Assembly: GCA_029379215.1 (NCBI GenBank)
Contig: JAQYWO010000058.1
Coordinates: 1 to 34,677, forward strand
Direction: 5' to 3'
Source of the DNA: Rhizonema sp. PD37
Lineage (GTDB): Bacteria; Cyanobacteriota; Cyanobacteriia; Cyanobacteriales; Nostocaceae
Length of the DNA stretch: 34,677 nucleotides
This document shows positions 1 to 7,425 of this stretch, piece by piece (positions within the stretch are counted from its first letter, which is position 1; each line of letters starts with the position of its first letter). The notes under the pieces are model-generated. The model had not been told where the DNA came from and did no database searches. It was given only the letters and a program-made list of their open reading frames with translations. A program made the position numbers and the translations under genes.

Positions 1-266
1 GCCTACCTTACTCAAATTTTATAAAAAAATAGGATTGCTACAGTTATATTGATATTAATACCATTTTCTTTATCTAATTGTTTTTATAAAAAAAAAATAT
101 AAGTTTTTAGCTCTGTTTATAAAAATATTATAATCAACTAAAAATACCCAAAATCTTCCGGATGAAAATTAAGTAAATTTGCTCGACTATAAATGTCAAA
201 AGTATCGTGAACATTGAAAACTTAAGAAAGCTATTTTATTATATAAAACTGGTTTCTCAAGTATCA

Positions 267-317
267 CCAAAACAGTGCGCTCGTCAAAAGTAAACTTAAT
301 TGCACGAGTTCACACTC
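267..317 (+). repeat. Hairpin repeat, copy A
   Basis: About 50 bp shared with 1111-1160: both read AAAACAGTGCGC, then CGT, AAAAGTA, TTAATTGCAC and CACTC at the same spacing. The ends are inverted: CTCGT (280-284) can pair with ACGAG (303-307), and AGTG with CACT. The loop is AT-rich. The function is unknown. Confidence 0.6.
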
Positions 318-408
318 ATGTTTGAAGCCCCAACATACAGTTTTGGAACAAAAAAAAGATTTATTTCAAGGGAGAGTGCCACAAGAAATAACGCATCCTC
401 ACGTAAAG

Positions 409-510
409 TCTGCCGGGGGATCTTCCCAAGAGCTTTACGCAAAATCTGCGGGAAAGAGTACTCGCTTCCATTGTCTGCCGGAGGGATACCCCCAAGGCGC
501 GAGCTTTGCT
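409..510. repeat. Diverged tandem repeat, two units
   Basis: Unit 1 (409-440) starts TCTGCCGGGGGATCTTCCC and ends AGCTTTACGC. Unit 2 (474-510) starts TCTGCCGGAGGGATACCCCC and ends GAGCTTTGC. Each has a small G-run/C-run dyad. The units are clearly related but differ by indels. The style is that of short dispersed cyanobacterial repeats. No coding role is seen. Confidence 0.45.
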
Positions 511-627
511 GTGAGTTTTACTTCAATCGGGAACGTTTCGTGCTTGAGGTTAGGAGCGCACAAGAGCCGAAGCATCAAGTACTACTGAATTAATACTTGG
601 AGTTTAGCCAAAGAAGATCAGAAATAT

Positions 628-651
628 TCTCTGTGGCTCAAGCCACAGAGA
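628..651. repeat. Perfect palindrome, 11-bp arms
   Basis: Arms TCTCTGTGGCT... are read as 628-638 and 641-651, exactly complementary around a 2-nt centre (CA). As RNA it would form a hairpin with a 4-6 nt loop. No T-run follows on the plus strand, so a simple intrinsic terminator is unlikely. An operator or a terminator for an unseen gene is possible. Confidence 0.55.
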
Positions 652-948
652 TGAAAGCTAGTTATTACTCTACGAATTATCCAAATCCGTAGTGATATTT
701 ATTTTTATGGATCAATCTAAATTGCGATCGCACTTTACTGGAAGACCAAGATTTTACTGCAACTGTAACTCTATTTAACTGTTGAGAAGACTTCCCAGCT
801 ACAGAATCAATGCATGAATCAAGCACCATAACAAATCCTCAGTTGGTGTTAAAGAAACAATAATTGACTATGGGGAAAACTTGTGATCAATTGCGAAGCT
901 TTCTCCCATTAGGCTCATGGGATGCCCTGATATACTTTTACAAAGTGT

Positions 949-965
949 ATGCGTATCATACGCAT
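949..965. repeat. Dyad ATGCGTA-TCA-TACGCAT
   Basis: There are perfect 7-bp arms around a 3-nt centre, with an outer AAGTG (943-947)/CACTT (973-977) pair. The size and symmetry suit a dimeric regulator operator, but no adjacent promoter or gene is evident. Confidence 0.4.
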
Positions 966-1110
966 GATTAATCACTTATATGAGCATACACCATATTTTT
1001 CTGTAAAAATCTACTGCCTTAAAAATAATTGTATTATTTTTTATCCCTAAAAAAATTATATATTTGGGAAAGACAGTGATGGGAGTGAGAATTATTGTCT
1101 TTTAGACTCA

Positions 1111-1160
1111 GCAAAACAGTGCGCACGTAAAAAGTAGAATTAATTGCACAAGCGCACTCC
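1111..1160 (+). repeat. Hairpin repeat, copy B
   Basis: Second copy of the repeat at 267-317. Here the terminal stem is AGTGCGC (1118-1124) with GCGCACT (1152-1158), a perfect 7-bp match. Copy A keeps pairing through a different part of the stem, so the structure appears more constant than the bases. It ends just downstream of the amidohydrolase gene (minus strand, stop at 1175) and could act as its transcript end. Confidence 0.6.
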
Positions 1161-1174
1161 TGAAGATCCAATAC

Positions 1175-2392
1175 TCATGAGGCATGGAACTTTTCAACAC
1201 AACGAACAAACATCTCTACACCCATTGCCAAAGCTGTTTCGTCAAAATCAAAGCGGGGATGATGGTGGGGATAAGCTAAATTCTTCTCTGAGTTAGCAGA
1301 GCCCAGGAAAAAATAGCAGCCAGGAACTGCTTGTAAAAAGAAAGACATATCCTCACCACCCATAGTTTGGCATTCTGGAACAACACCCATAGGTGTTTCT
1401 ATTACTTCTTGGGCAACTGATCGCACAAGTTCTGCCATCCCCGCATCATTAATAACTGGTGGATAAAGTTTTGTATAATTTAAGTCATAACTAGCACCAT
1501 AACTTTGGCTTATCCCGGAGATTATCTGCTCTAGTCGCTGTTCAAAAAAGTCGTTGTAATCCGGATTAAAATATCTAACAGTGCCATGCATCCTGGCTGT
1601 ATCAGCAATGACATTACAAGTTGTTCCGGCATGAAGTTCGCCCACTGTCACGACAGCCGAATCAATAGGATTGACATTACGAGCGACAATAGTTTGTAGA
1701 GCATTGACAATTTGAGCAGCAACCACAACTGAATCAACGGTTTGATGAGGCATAGCACCGTGTCCGCCTTTGCCCAAGATTTTACAGTGAAATAACTCTA
1801 CGGCCGCCATTAATGCCCCGGCACGGACACCCACCGTTCCCAGAGGGAGATTATTCCACAAATGCAAACCGATAATCGCATCTACATCTGGATTTTTAAG
1901 CACCCCAGCTTCAATCATTGGCTTTGCGCCTCCAGGACCTTCTTCGGCTGGCTGGAAGATAATTTTGACAGTACCTGTAAAACTATCGCGGTGCTGGTGG
2001 AGATAGTAAGCGGTACCTAAGGCGATCGCTGTATGTCCGTCATGTCCGCAAGCGTGCATGACTCCATCATGCTGGGAACAGTATGGCACTTCGTTAAGTT
2101 CTTGAATTGGCAAAGCATCCATATCTGCCCGAATCGCCAACACTTTTCCAGTGCTGAGTTTATTTCCGTTGATGACAGCGACAATACCAGTTTGAGCAAT
2201 ACCAGTTTGATGTTCAATTCCCCATTCAACTAACTTTTGGGAGATAAAATCGGCAGTCAATTTTTCTTTAAAGCCCAATTCCGGTTTTTGGTGCAGTCGT
2301 CGCCGCCACTCTACCAGTTGCGGTTGCAATGACTGGACGGCGAGTCGAACTCGAGATAAGTCAAAAGCTGGTGGATTATGAGTAGAAACCAT
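1175..2392 (-). CDS. M20D-family amidohydrolase (N-acyl amino acid hydrolase type)
   Basis: A 405-residue metal-dependent amidohydrolase of the hippurate/IAA-amino-acid hydrolase family, which cleaves N-acyl or auxin-type amide conjugates in the cytoplasm. Visible ligands: Cys115 and His117 in HACGHDGH (113-120), Glu150/Glu151 in PAEEGPGG, His177 in GLHLW, and a C-terminal His in PHHHPRF (375-381). The dimerisation insert with GKGGHGAMP lies at about residues 207-215. The length fits the family. I chose the ATG at 2392 because the protein starts to resemble the family there; the frame stays open to 2455 with no better start. It is divergent from the Tic20-like gene, with 114 nt between the starts. 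The family is secure; the true substrate is not. Confidence 0.9.
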   Translation of the reverse strand: MVSTHNPPAFDLSRVRLAVQSLQPQLVEWRRRLHQKPELGFKEKLTADFISQKLVEWGIEHQTGIAQTGIVAVINGNKLSTGKVLAIRADMDALPIQELNEVPYCSQHDGVMHACGHDGHTAIALGTAYYLHQHRDSFTGTVKIIFQPAEEGPGGAKPMIEAGVLKNPDVDAIIGLHLWNNLPLGTVGVRAGALMAAVELFHCKILGKGGHGAMPHQTVDSVVVAAQIVNALQTIVARNVNPIDSAVVTVGELHAGTTCNVIADTARMHGTVRYFNPDYNDFFEQRLEQIISGISQSYGASYDLNYTKLYPPVINDAGMAELVRSVAQEVIETPMGVVPECQTMGGEDMSFFLQAVPGCYFFLGSANSEKNLAYPHHHPRFDFDETALAMGVEMFVRCVEKFHAS

Positions 2393-2506
2393 AAGATAAA
2401 TTTTTCTTTCGCTCTTAAGCAAGAGAAGAGTGAATCTCCCAGAAATAACAGTCAACTGCGTTATTCTATGTCTATAGTCTATTACACAACCATAGGAGAA
2501 CGCAGG

Positions 2507-2983
2507 ATGACTTGGCGCGGGTCTATCACGGTTCGAGAAAGAATTTTTGCTTGTTTACCTTATTTGCTGCCTTTAATTAGTGCAGTGGGATTTGGTGCAT
2601 TTTTGCTAGCACAGTTTCCAGCACTGCGAGTGCTATTTTTGTTCCTGACACCCGTAATGTTTGTTTACGGGCTGTTAGGACAATATGGTGAAATGATCGT
2701 TTTCTTTGCTTTGTTTTTTTTGGTAGTTAGAAACGAAAAAATCAATCACTTTATTCGTTTCAATACAATGCAAGCGCTGCTTCTAGAGATTGTTGCCTAT
2801 TTGTGCCAGATAATTTTGAGGATTGTGGCGCTTCCTGGAATCTTTTTTGCCATCCAAACTCTTTCCACAACCATTTTTCTGGGCATAGTAGCAGCAATTG
2901 TGTATTCAATTGCACAATCATTACGTGGAAAATATGCAGAAATTCCGGCGCTTTCTGAAGCTGTTTATACACAAGTGCGCTAG
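2507..2983 (+). CDS. Tic20-family membrane protein
   Basis: A 158-residue integral membrane protein of the Tic20/Ycf60 family. It is the cyanobacterial relative of a chloroplast inner-envelope import component; its role in bacteria is unsettled. The N-terminal RERIFACLPYLLPL, then four hydrophobic helices, the conserved VVRNEKINHFIRFNTMQALL between helices 2 and 3 and a C-terminal AEIPALSEA are the family pattern. The ATG at 2507 is preceded by AGGAG at 2494-2498. The frame is open further upstream (to 2378), but that part overlaps the divergent amidohydrolase gene and is not family-like. It converges on the FAH gene with only 2 nt between the stop codons. Confidence 0.85.
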   Translation: MTWRGSITVRERIFACLPYLLPLISAVGFGAFLLAQFPALRVLFLFLTPVMFVYGLLGQYGEMIVFFALFFLVVRNEKINHFIRFNTMQALLLEIVAYLCQIILRIVALPGIFFAIQTLSTTIFLGIVAAIVYSIAQSLRGKYAEIPALSEAVYTQVR

Positions 2984-2985
2984 AT

Positions 2986-3759
2986 TTAACTAGCTACTAC
3001 GGTATTGTCCAGGCGACCAATGCCTTCAATTTCTACGCGAACGCGATCGCCTATATTCAATGGTCCTACCCCTAAAGGCGTACCCGTAAGTATCACATCT
3101 CCTGGCATCAGCGTCATGACCTTACTAATAAAAGACACAAGAAAGTCAGGGGAAAAAACCATCTGGTCGATGTTACTACATTGTACGGGAGTTATTTCGT
3201 CATTCAAGAAAGTTTGCAATCTGGCTCCCGGACTCAATTCTCGGACAATCCACGGTCCCAGAGGGCAAAAAGTATCAAAACCTTTAGCTCGCGTCCATTG
3301 ACCATCTTTTCTTTGTAAATCCCTCGCTGTCACATCATTAGCAATAGTGTAACCCCAAATTTTTGTATGGGCTTCCTCTGGTGTACAGTCACTAGCGTGA
3401 TCGCCAATCACCAACGCCAACTCTCCTTCGTAGTCTACACGCTGCGACTGTGACGGATAATGAATATCTTTTCCTGAAGGAATTATAGATGTGGGCGGCT
3501 TCAGGAAGATAAGTGGTTCACTTGGGACTTCAGATCCCATTTCGCCAGCATGATCTGCATAATTCTTGCCCACCGCGACAATTTTCGAGGGAGCGCAAGG
3601 AGCTAGGATTTGGTAATCGTCAGGTTCCAAACTCAAATCAGTAGATTGTCCATTCAACCACGGGGCAGCATCCAGTGCCTGCACTTTGAAAGATGGATGT
3701 AGTAAGCCGTAGTAAATATGTCCTTCTTGATTTTTAACTCTGATGTAGCGCTGTGCCAT
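2986..3759 (-). CDS. Fumarylacetoacetate hydrolase (FAH) family protein
   Basis: A 257-residue FAH-fold enzyme, the family that hydrolyses or isomerises acylpyruvate-type C-C bonds. The metal-binding carboxylates are present: Glu111 and Glu113 in VDYEGELALVIG and Asp142 in TIANDVTARDLQ. VGKNYADHAGEMG (63-75) and the C-terminal PGDVILTGTPLGVG are standard for the group. The size fits the small single-domain members (acylpyruvase/oxaloacetate decarboxylase-like) rather than eukaryotic FAH. Start ATG at 3759; no other in-frame start is plausible. The neighbours are functionally unrelated, so the substrate cannot be inferred. Confidence 0.88.
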   Translation of the reverse strand: MAQRYIRVKNQEGHIYYGLLHPSFKVQALDAAPWLNGQSTDLSLEPDDYQILAPCAPSKIVAVGKNYADHAGEMGSEVPSEPLIFLKPPTSIIPSGKDIHYPSQSQRVDYEGELALVIGDHASDCTPEEAHTKIWGYTIANDVTARDLQRKDGQWTRAKGFDTFCPLGPWIVRELSPGARLQTFLNDEITPVQCSNIDQMVFSPDFLVSFISKVMTLMPGDVILTGTPLGVGPLNIGDRVRVEIEGIGRLDNTVVAS

Positions 3760-4238
3760 AACTTTAAATAAGTATTGATGAACATTGTGCTGCTATCGGT
3801 AGCCTATTTTATTTTTACTAAAGATGATCGCAAAGGCTTGGGCAGAAGCTAAATCTACGATCATTTTGTTGTAAGAGCCAGCAATTATGATATTTTTGAT
3901 ACGATCTCTTCACGCTCATAAGTTTCGCAAAAGAATCAAGATTTAAGAACTCGGCAACAGGTAAAGGAAAAAAACGGTAGAAGATGGTGAAAAAGAACTT
4001 AGTACTGCGCTCGCTCCGACGTGTTCCCTACTGAACAGACTTTCTCTTCAAACCACAGAATAGCTTTTTCACTTTGCTTTAACAGAAAAAGAGCTTTGAA
4101 GTTTTGCGATCAATTATGCTCATTGTTGTAAGATTGTAATTCCTTGTTGCTTTAAATGTTGATAAGCACAGGAACAAATCAGGATTGCTGTCCAAATCGA
4201 CATTAGCAGCCATATTGTCCATAAGGAGACTAAAAGAA
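3760..4238. other. Intergenic stretch before rpsF
   Basis: This holds the start regions of the FAH gene (minus) and rpsF (plus). I see no further gene. A clean AAGGAG at 4223-4228 is the rpsF ribosome-binding site. No S6:S18-type leader or strong sigma-70 promoter could be recognised by eye. Confidence 0.5.
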
Positions 4239-4565
4239 ATGCAGATAGTTTACGAAACAATGTATATCCTACGCCCTGACCTGACAGATGAACAGGTAGA
4301 GCTAGCAATTGCTAAATATCAGAACTTGCTTCAGGAAAATGGATCGGAAGATATCCAAATTCAAAATCGTGGTAAGCGTCGTCTGGCTTATGAAATTAAC
4401 AGACAACGTGATGGCATTTACATCCAGATGAACTACACTGGCTCTGGAAAAGCCATTGCCCCTATGGAACGCGCTATGCGTCTTTCTGAAGAAGTGATGC
4501 GCTATTTGACAATTAAGCAAGAAGTTAAACAACCGAAGGCTATAGACGATGAAGTTGCAGCTTAA
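4239..4565 (+). CDS. rpsF: 30S ribosomal protein S6
   Basis: A 108-residue S6 protein of the small-subunit platform, partner of S18. YETMYILRPDLTDEQVE at the N-terminus, the central RGKRRLAYEINRQRDGIYIQMNY and the C-terminal EEVMRYLTIK are diagnostic. The ATG at 4239 follows AAGGAG with good spacing; an in-frame extension up to 4185 has no family resemblance. It is monocistronic here (no rpsR or ssb follows), which is usual for cyanobacteria. A long hairpin follows the gene. Confidence 0.96.
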   Translation: MQIVYETMYILRPDLTDEQVELAIAKYQNLLQENGSEDIQIQNRGKRRLAYEINRQRDGIYIQMNYTGSGKAIAPMERAMRLSEEVMRYLTIKQEVKQPKAIDDEVAA

Positions 4566-4589
4566 TGGTTAGGAGTTAGTCATTGGTCA

Positions 4590-4660
4590 TTGGTGGTTAG
4601 GAGTTTGTAGTTGGTTGATAAAAAGGAAAAAACAACTAACAGCCAACCACTGACCACCAA
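4590..4660 (+). terminator. Long repeat-type hairpin after rpsF
   Basis: Two 28-nt arms (4590-4617 and 4633-4660) are largely complementary, with an exact TTGGTGGT/ACCACCAA end and several G-U or mismatched pairs, around a 15-nt A-rich loop. It is preceded by GTTAGTCATTGGTCATTGG, the dispersed cyanobacterial repeat also seen around 16151 and 32364. No clear U-run follows, so it may stabilise the 3' end rather than terminate. Confidence 0.55.
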
Positions 4661-4763
4661 GCAATAATAATCATGTTAAATTAAATATGACTCGTTAAGA
4701 GTACCGAACACCGTAGTAATACTTATAAAGTATAAAAAATTCCTTTGGGAGTTATAAGCCACT

Positions 4764-5321
4764 GTGAGCCAAACTGACCGCGACACTATTCAAACTCTAT
4801 CTGTAGAAGCATCAAAGTTGCGCCAAGAGTTGCAGCTTCGCGATCAACTCGTGCAACAGCTGTCTCAAGAACTCTTCAGATTGGTGAAGGGTAACGCTAA
4901 TTTTATGCCCCAGCCAGAAGTTTCTGATCGTCATACATCTCAGTTGCAGGCTTTGCGAGAACAACTGCTTGCAGTTGAGGAACAAGTCATGTTCTACCAA
5001 GAGCAAATAACAACTCGTGACACGGAAATTTACCAATTGCGGCAAACTTCCCAAGAATTAAGCGATCGCAGTCGAATGCTAGAACAAGTGGTACAGGAGT
5101 TACCGCAAATTTACCGTCGGAAGTTTGAGGAACGCATGGCTCCAGTCAGAGAAAAGGTGGGAACACTACAACGTGAAAACCGCAAACTCCAAGCAGAATT
5201 GCAAAGCGTAAGTTACCGTTTGGCATTGAAAACACGTAATGCCAGCCATAGTGGGATCGATTTGCCAAATTTTTCTCCACCCGTATCTCCCTCAGCAAAT
5301 ATTTCTACAACTCCTGTGTAG
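4764..5321 (+). CDS. Conserved coiled-coil protein of unknown function
   Basis: A 185-residue protein that is mostly coiled coil: Q/E/L-rich heptads run from about residue 10 to 155 (LRQELQLRDQLVQQLSQEL, then TTRDTEIYQLRQTSQEL), followed by a Pro/Ser-rich tail. No signal peptide or membrane helix is seen. The start is GTG at 4764; GGGAG near 4747 is somewhat distant, so the start is less certain. I believe similar proteins occur across filamentous cyanobacteria but know of no function. It stands alone between rpsF and the STAS gene. Confidence 0.7.
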   Translation: MSQTDRDTIQTLSVEASKLRQELQLRDQLVQQLSQELFRLVKGNANFMPQPEVSDRHTSQLQALREQLLAVEEQVMFYQEQITTRDTEIYQLRQTSQELSDRSRMLEQVVQELPQIYRRKFEERMAPVREKVGTLQRENRKLQAELQSVSYRLALKTRNASHSGIDLPNFSPPVSPSANISTTPV

Positions 5322-5438
5322 AAGGGCTGGTTGATCGAATCAAGTATTTGCAGCTGAAAGCCGTGGGTTTAGGCTATAAGAATTTATTGATGTGGCAGAG
5401 TACTAATCGTGTATGTTAGCGAGTAGTAATAGTTGCAT

Positions 5439-5494
5439 CTGTCAAAAACATGAGGATTAAAATCCTCAATACGAATCAATCATGACTTTGACAG
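5439..5494. repeat. Nested dyad element
   Basis: The outer arms CTGTCAAA (5439-5446) and TTTGACAG (5487-5494) enclose a perfect inner dyad TGAGGATT-AA-AATCCTCA (5451-5468). An alternative CATGA (5449-5453)/TCATG (5480-5484) pairing is also possible. It lies between the coiled-coil gene (+) and the end of the STAS gene (-). It could be a bidirectional terminator, a small structured RNA or a repeat remnant. Confidence 0.5.
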
Positions 5495-5527
5495 GTTTTG
5501 AGAAAAATTAGAATTATACCCTACTTC

Positions 5528-5600
5528 TGTACGGGCGGGTTTCACATACTTTTTCAGTTGAACGAGAGTGTTTTGTAGATGAAAACCCGCGACACTCCGT
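5528..5600 (+). repeat. TGTACGGGCGGGTTT repeat, copy 1
   Basis: The head TGTACGGGCGGGTTT (5528-5542) is complementary in part to AAACCCGC further on (5583-5590), and the unit closes with GACACTCC. The same head and a GACACACTCC tail occur at 14924-14976. It is located just beyond the 3' end of the STAS gene. Confidence 0.6.
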
Positions 5601-5618
5601 GCCTTTACCATTGAAGTT

Positions 5619-5996
5619 TTAATGAGGAGTAGAAAAGCTTGCTACTATCTGACTTTTATGTTTAATACTAGTCAGAATATCTTCGTATGTCGGAAAAATT
5701 TCAAACACTGTGTCGAGTCGAGTCAGCTCCAAAATCAATCGAACAGGCGCTTGCACATGACAAAGTACCAAGCGACAACCACTTTGACGCGCATTTTTCA
5801 ATCCTTTAACTAAGGTGACTAACCCACAACTATCCATAAAATCCACGTCCTCTAAATCAATAACCCAGAATTGATCGTGCTGTGGTACGACTCTAGCCAT
5901 CTTCTCGGTCAAATCTATGCCGCCCTGTAAGTCGATACATCCTTGGGGTTTGAATAAGATCATTTGACATTCTGATGTGAGCGCTTGTGTGGTCAT
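5619..5996 (-). CDS. STAS-domain anti-sigma factor antagonist
   Basis: A 125-residue single STAS domain of the SpoIIAA/RsbV type, which works by binding an anti-sigma or switch kinase and is controlled by serine phosphorylation. The phosphorylatable Ser56 lies in DFMDSCGLVTLV (52-63), and the preceding VIDLEDV strand is typical. The ATG at 5996 (MTTQALTS) was preferred to an upstream frame opening at 6062 because the domain begins soon after it. No partner kinase or phosphatase is adjacent, so the pathway is unknown. Confidence 0.88.
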   Translation of the reverse strand: MTTQALTSECQMILFKPQGCIDLQGGIDLTEKMARVVPQHDQFWVIDLEDVDFMDSCGLVTLVKGLKNARQSGCRLVLCHVQAPVRLILELTRLDTVFEIFPTYEDILTSIKHKSQIVASFSTPH

Positions 5997-6114
5997 GAAT
6001 TTACCTAGATAGTGGAAACGGAAACAAAAAATGACATCAATACCTTTATTGCTTTCAACCAAGAATTACTGCTTTATCTAAGGATAGACAAACTTAGCAG
6101 TCAGGTTGAGAGAT

Positions 6115-6141
6115 TTGACTTCAGTATTCATGCCGTATAAT
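6115..6141 (+). promoter_or_regulatory. Possible sigma-70 promoter
   Basis: TTGACT (6115-6120) and TATAAT (6136-6141) are separated by 15 nt, or TTTGAC with 16 nt. It faces the DedA-family gene, implying a leader of about 250 nt. The remainder of 5997-6402 shows nothing else that I can support. Confidence 0.4.
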
Positions 6142-6402
6142 TTGTCTTAACTCTCATCACTATAGGCATAACTGCCTGATAAATTTAGTATCGTGCATAT
6201 CTTTTACTAAATTTTTATAAAATTCTTGGCTTTTTATGAACTTTTCGTAAAGACTTTTTATAAAAGCTTCAGTAAGTCTACGGTTGTGATATCGACATTA
6301 AGGGAAAGCGACCCTGCGTCTCCCCTCGCTTGTTCCTTGACATATTAACCACAAACGAGTCAAGATAAAAAATAAGAAGAAATGTAAAGGTGGCGGTGTT
6401 GA

Positions 6403-7029
6403 ATGTCTTTTGAGTTTATTTCAGTAGAAAACATTCGGGATATTGCTAGTGAGTATGGTTATTGGGCGATTTTCTGGGGTATTTTACTGGAAAATTTAGG
6501 CATTCCTCTTCCAGGAGAAACTGTCACCCTCGTAGGCGGTTTTTTAGCTGGTAGTAAAGAACTAAGTTACTGGTGGGTTCTTGGTGATGCTGCTTTTGGG
6601 GCCATAGTTGGTGGTATTTGCGGCTATTGGATTGGTAGGTTTGGCGGTTGGTCGTTACTGGTAAAAATTAGTAGCATCTTACGGATTTCGGAAAAGAGAG
6701 TACTTGTAATCAAAGAAAAGTTCAGTGAAAATGCTGAGAAAGCAGTATTTTTTGGACGGTTTTTCGCCTTGCTGCGAATTTTTACCGCACCCCTAGCTGG
6801 TATAACGGAAATGCCCTTCAGAAAATTCTTTTTGTACAATTTTATGGGGGCGATCATCTGGGCTAGTGTGATGGTAACATTAGCTTTCTTTGCAGGCAGA
6901 ATTGTGTCTTTAGAACAATTGGTTGCGTGGGTGAGTGAATTTGCGATCGCCGCACTACTGATCCTCGCCGGCGTAATTCTTATACCTTTATGGTTAGAGT
7001 CGCGGCAAGTCAAAAATAGTGAGGAGTGA
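6403..7029 (+). CDS. DedA-family membrane protein
   Basis: A 208-residue DedA/VTT-domain integral membrane protein. The family is implicated in undecaprenyl-phosphate or phospholipid recycling and membrane homeostasis. ENLGIPLPGET (30-40) and the motif FFGRFFALLRIFTAPLAG (about 116-133), with its conserved Arg residues, mark the re-entrant hairpins; three or four further hydrophobic helices follow the usual plan. The start ATG at 6403 has a modest AAAGG upstream. It converges with argG. The substrate cannot be deduced. Confidence 0.88.
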   Translation: MSFEFISVENIRDIASEYGYWAIFWGILLENLGIPLPGETVTLVGGFLAGSKELSYWWVLGDAAFGAIVGGICGYWIGRFGGWSLLVKISSILRISEKRVLVIKEKFSENAEKAVFFGRFFALLRIFTAPLAGITEMPFRKFFLYNFMGAIIWASVMVTLAFFAGRIVSLEQLVAWVSEFAIAALLILAGVILIPLWLESRQVKNSEE

Positions 7030-7425
7030 GGAATAGAAATTATCAATTTTAGATTGTATTTGATCTGTACACCAAACAGTGAATATACTGGACAACCAGT
7101 ACTTTTATTGACTATATAGCCAGATCGAGTTTTAACTAACTACGTTAATCGGGTTACGACACCTGTGAGTGCTTTCCAGCTTGTAGCTCTGTCGCTGGGC
7201 ATTAAGTTCGATGTATATCGCTTGTGACATCACAAAGGTCAAATTTACAGAATTGGGCAAAAGCAAAAACTTCACAGGAATAAAATCGGTTTAAAGCTTT
7301 TTCGCGCTCGAGAGTGATAACTCGGTATGGCAAGATCTTACCCTAATAATTATCAATTCTTTTTGACCCATAGCTTTTAGATTTTGGATTCATCTAAAAA
7401 TCCAAAATCTAAAATTCAAAACAGA
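7030..7425. other. Intergenic region between convergent dedA-like gene and argG
   Basis: No gene is seen in 396 nt. The only clear feature is the perfect hairpin at 7375-7414, described separately. Confidence 0.5.
7375..7414 (-). terminator. 16-bp hairpin after argG
   Basis: Perfect arms TTTTAGATTTTGGATT (7375-7390) and its complement (7399-7414) flank an 8-nt loop, 12 nt past the argG stop. Read on the minus strand the stem ends in a T-run, so it can terminate argG; the A/T symmetry would also allow termination from the other side. Similar 'AAATCCAAAATC' stems recur in cyanobacterial genomes. Confidence 0.7.

Larger units (their letters stand above)
1..1174. other. Gene-poor AT-rich stretch with dyads
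   Basis: No convincing gene is present. The only open frames (around 300-593) need TTG starts, have no Shine-Dalgarno, show no family resemblance and sit on repeat-like DNA. The stretch contains two copies of a hairpin repeat (267-317, 1111-1160), a diverged direct repeat (409-440 and 474-510), a perfect 11-bp-arm palindrome (628-651), a 7-bp-arm dyad (949-965) and one HIP1-like site near 723. It could hold promoters for genes outside the window, or decayed DNA. Confidence 0.6.

Noticed and set aside
300..593. 97- and 88-codon open frames in two phases
   Set aside because: TTG starts, no ribosome-binding site, no family resemblance, and the DNA is repeat-like (tandem TCTGCCGG units).
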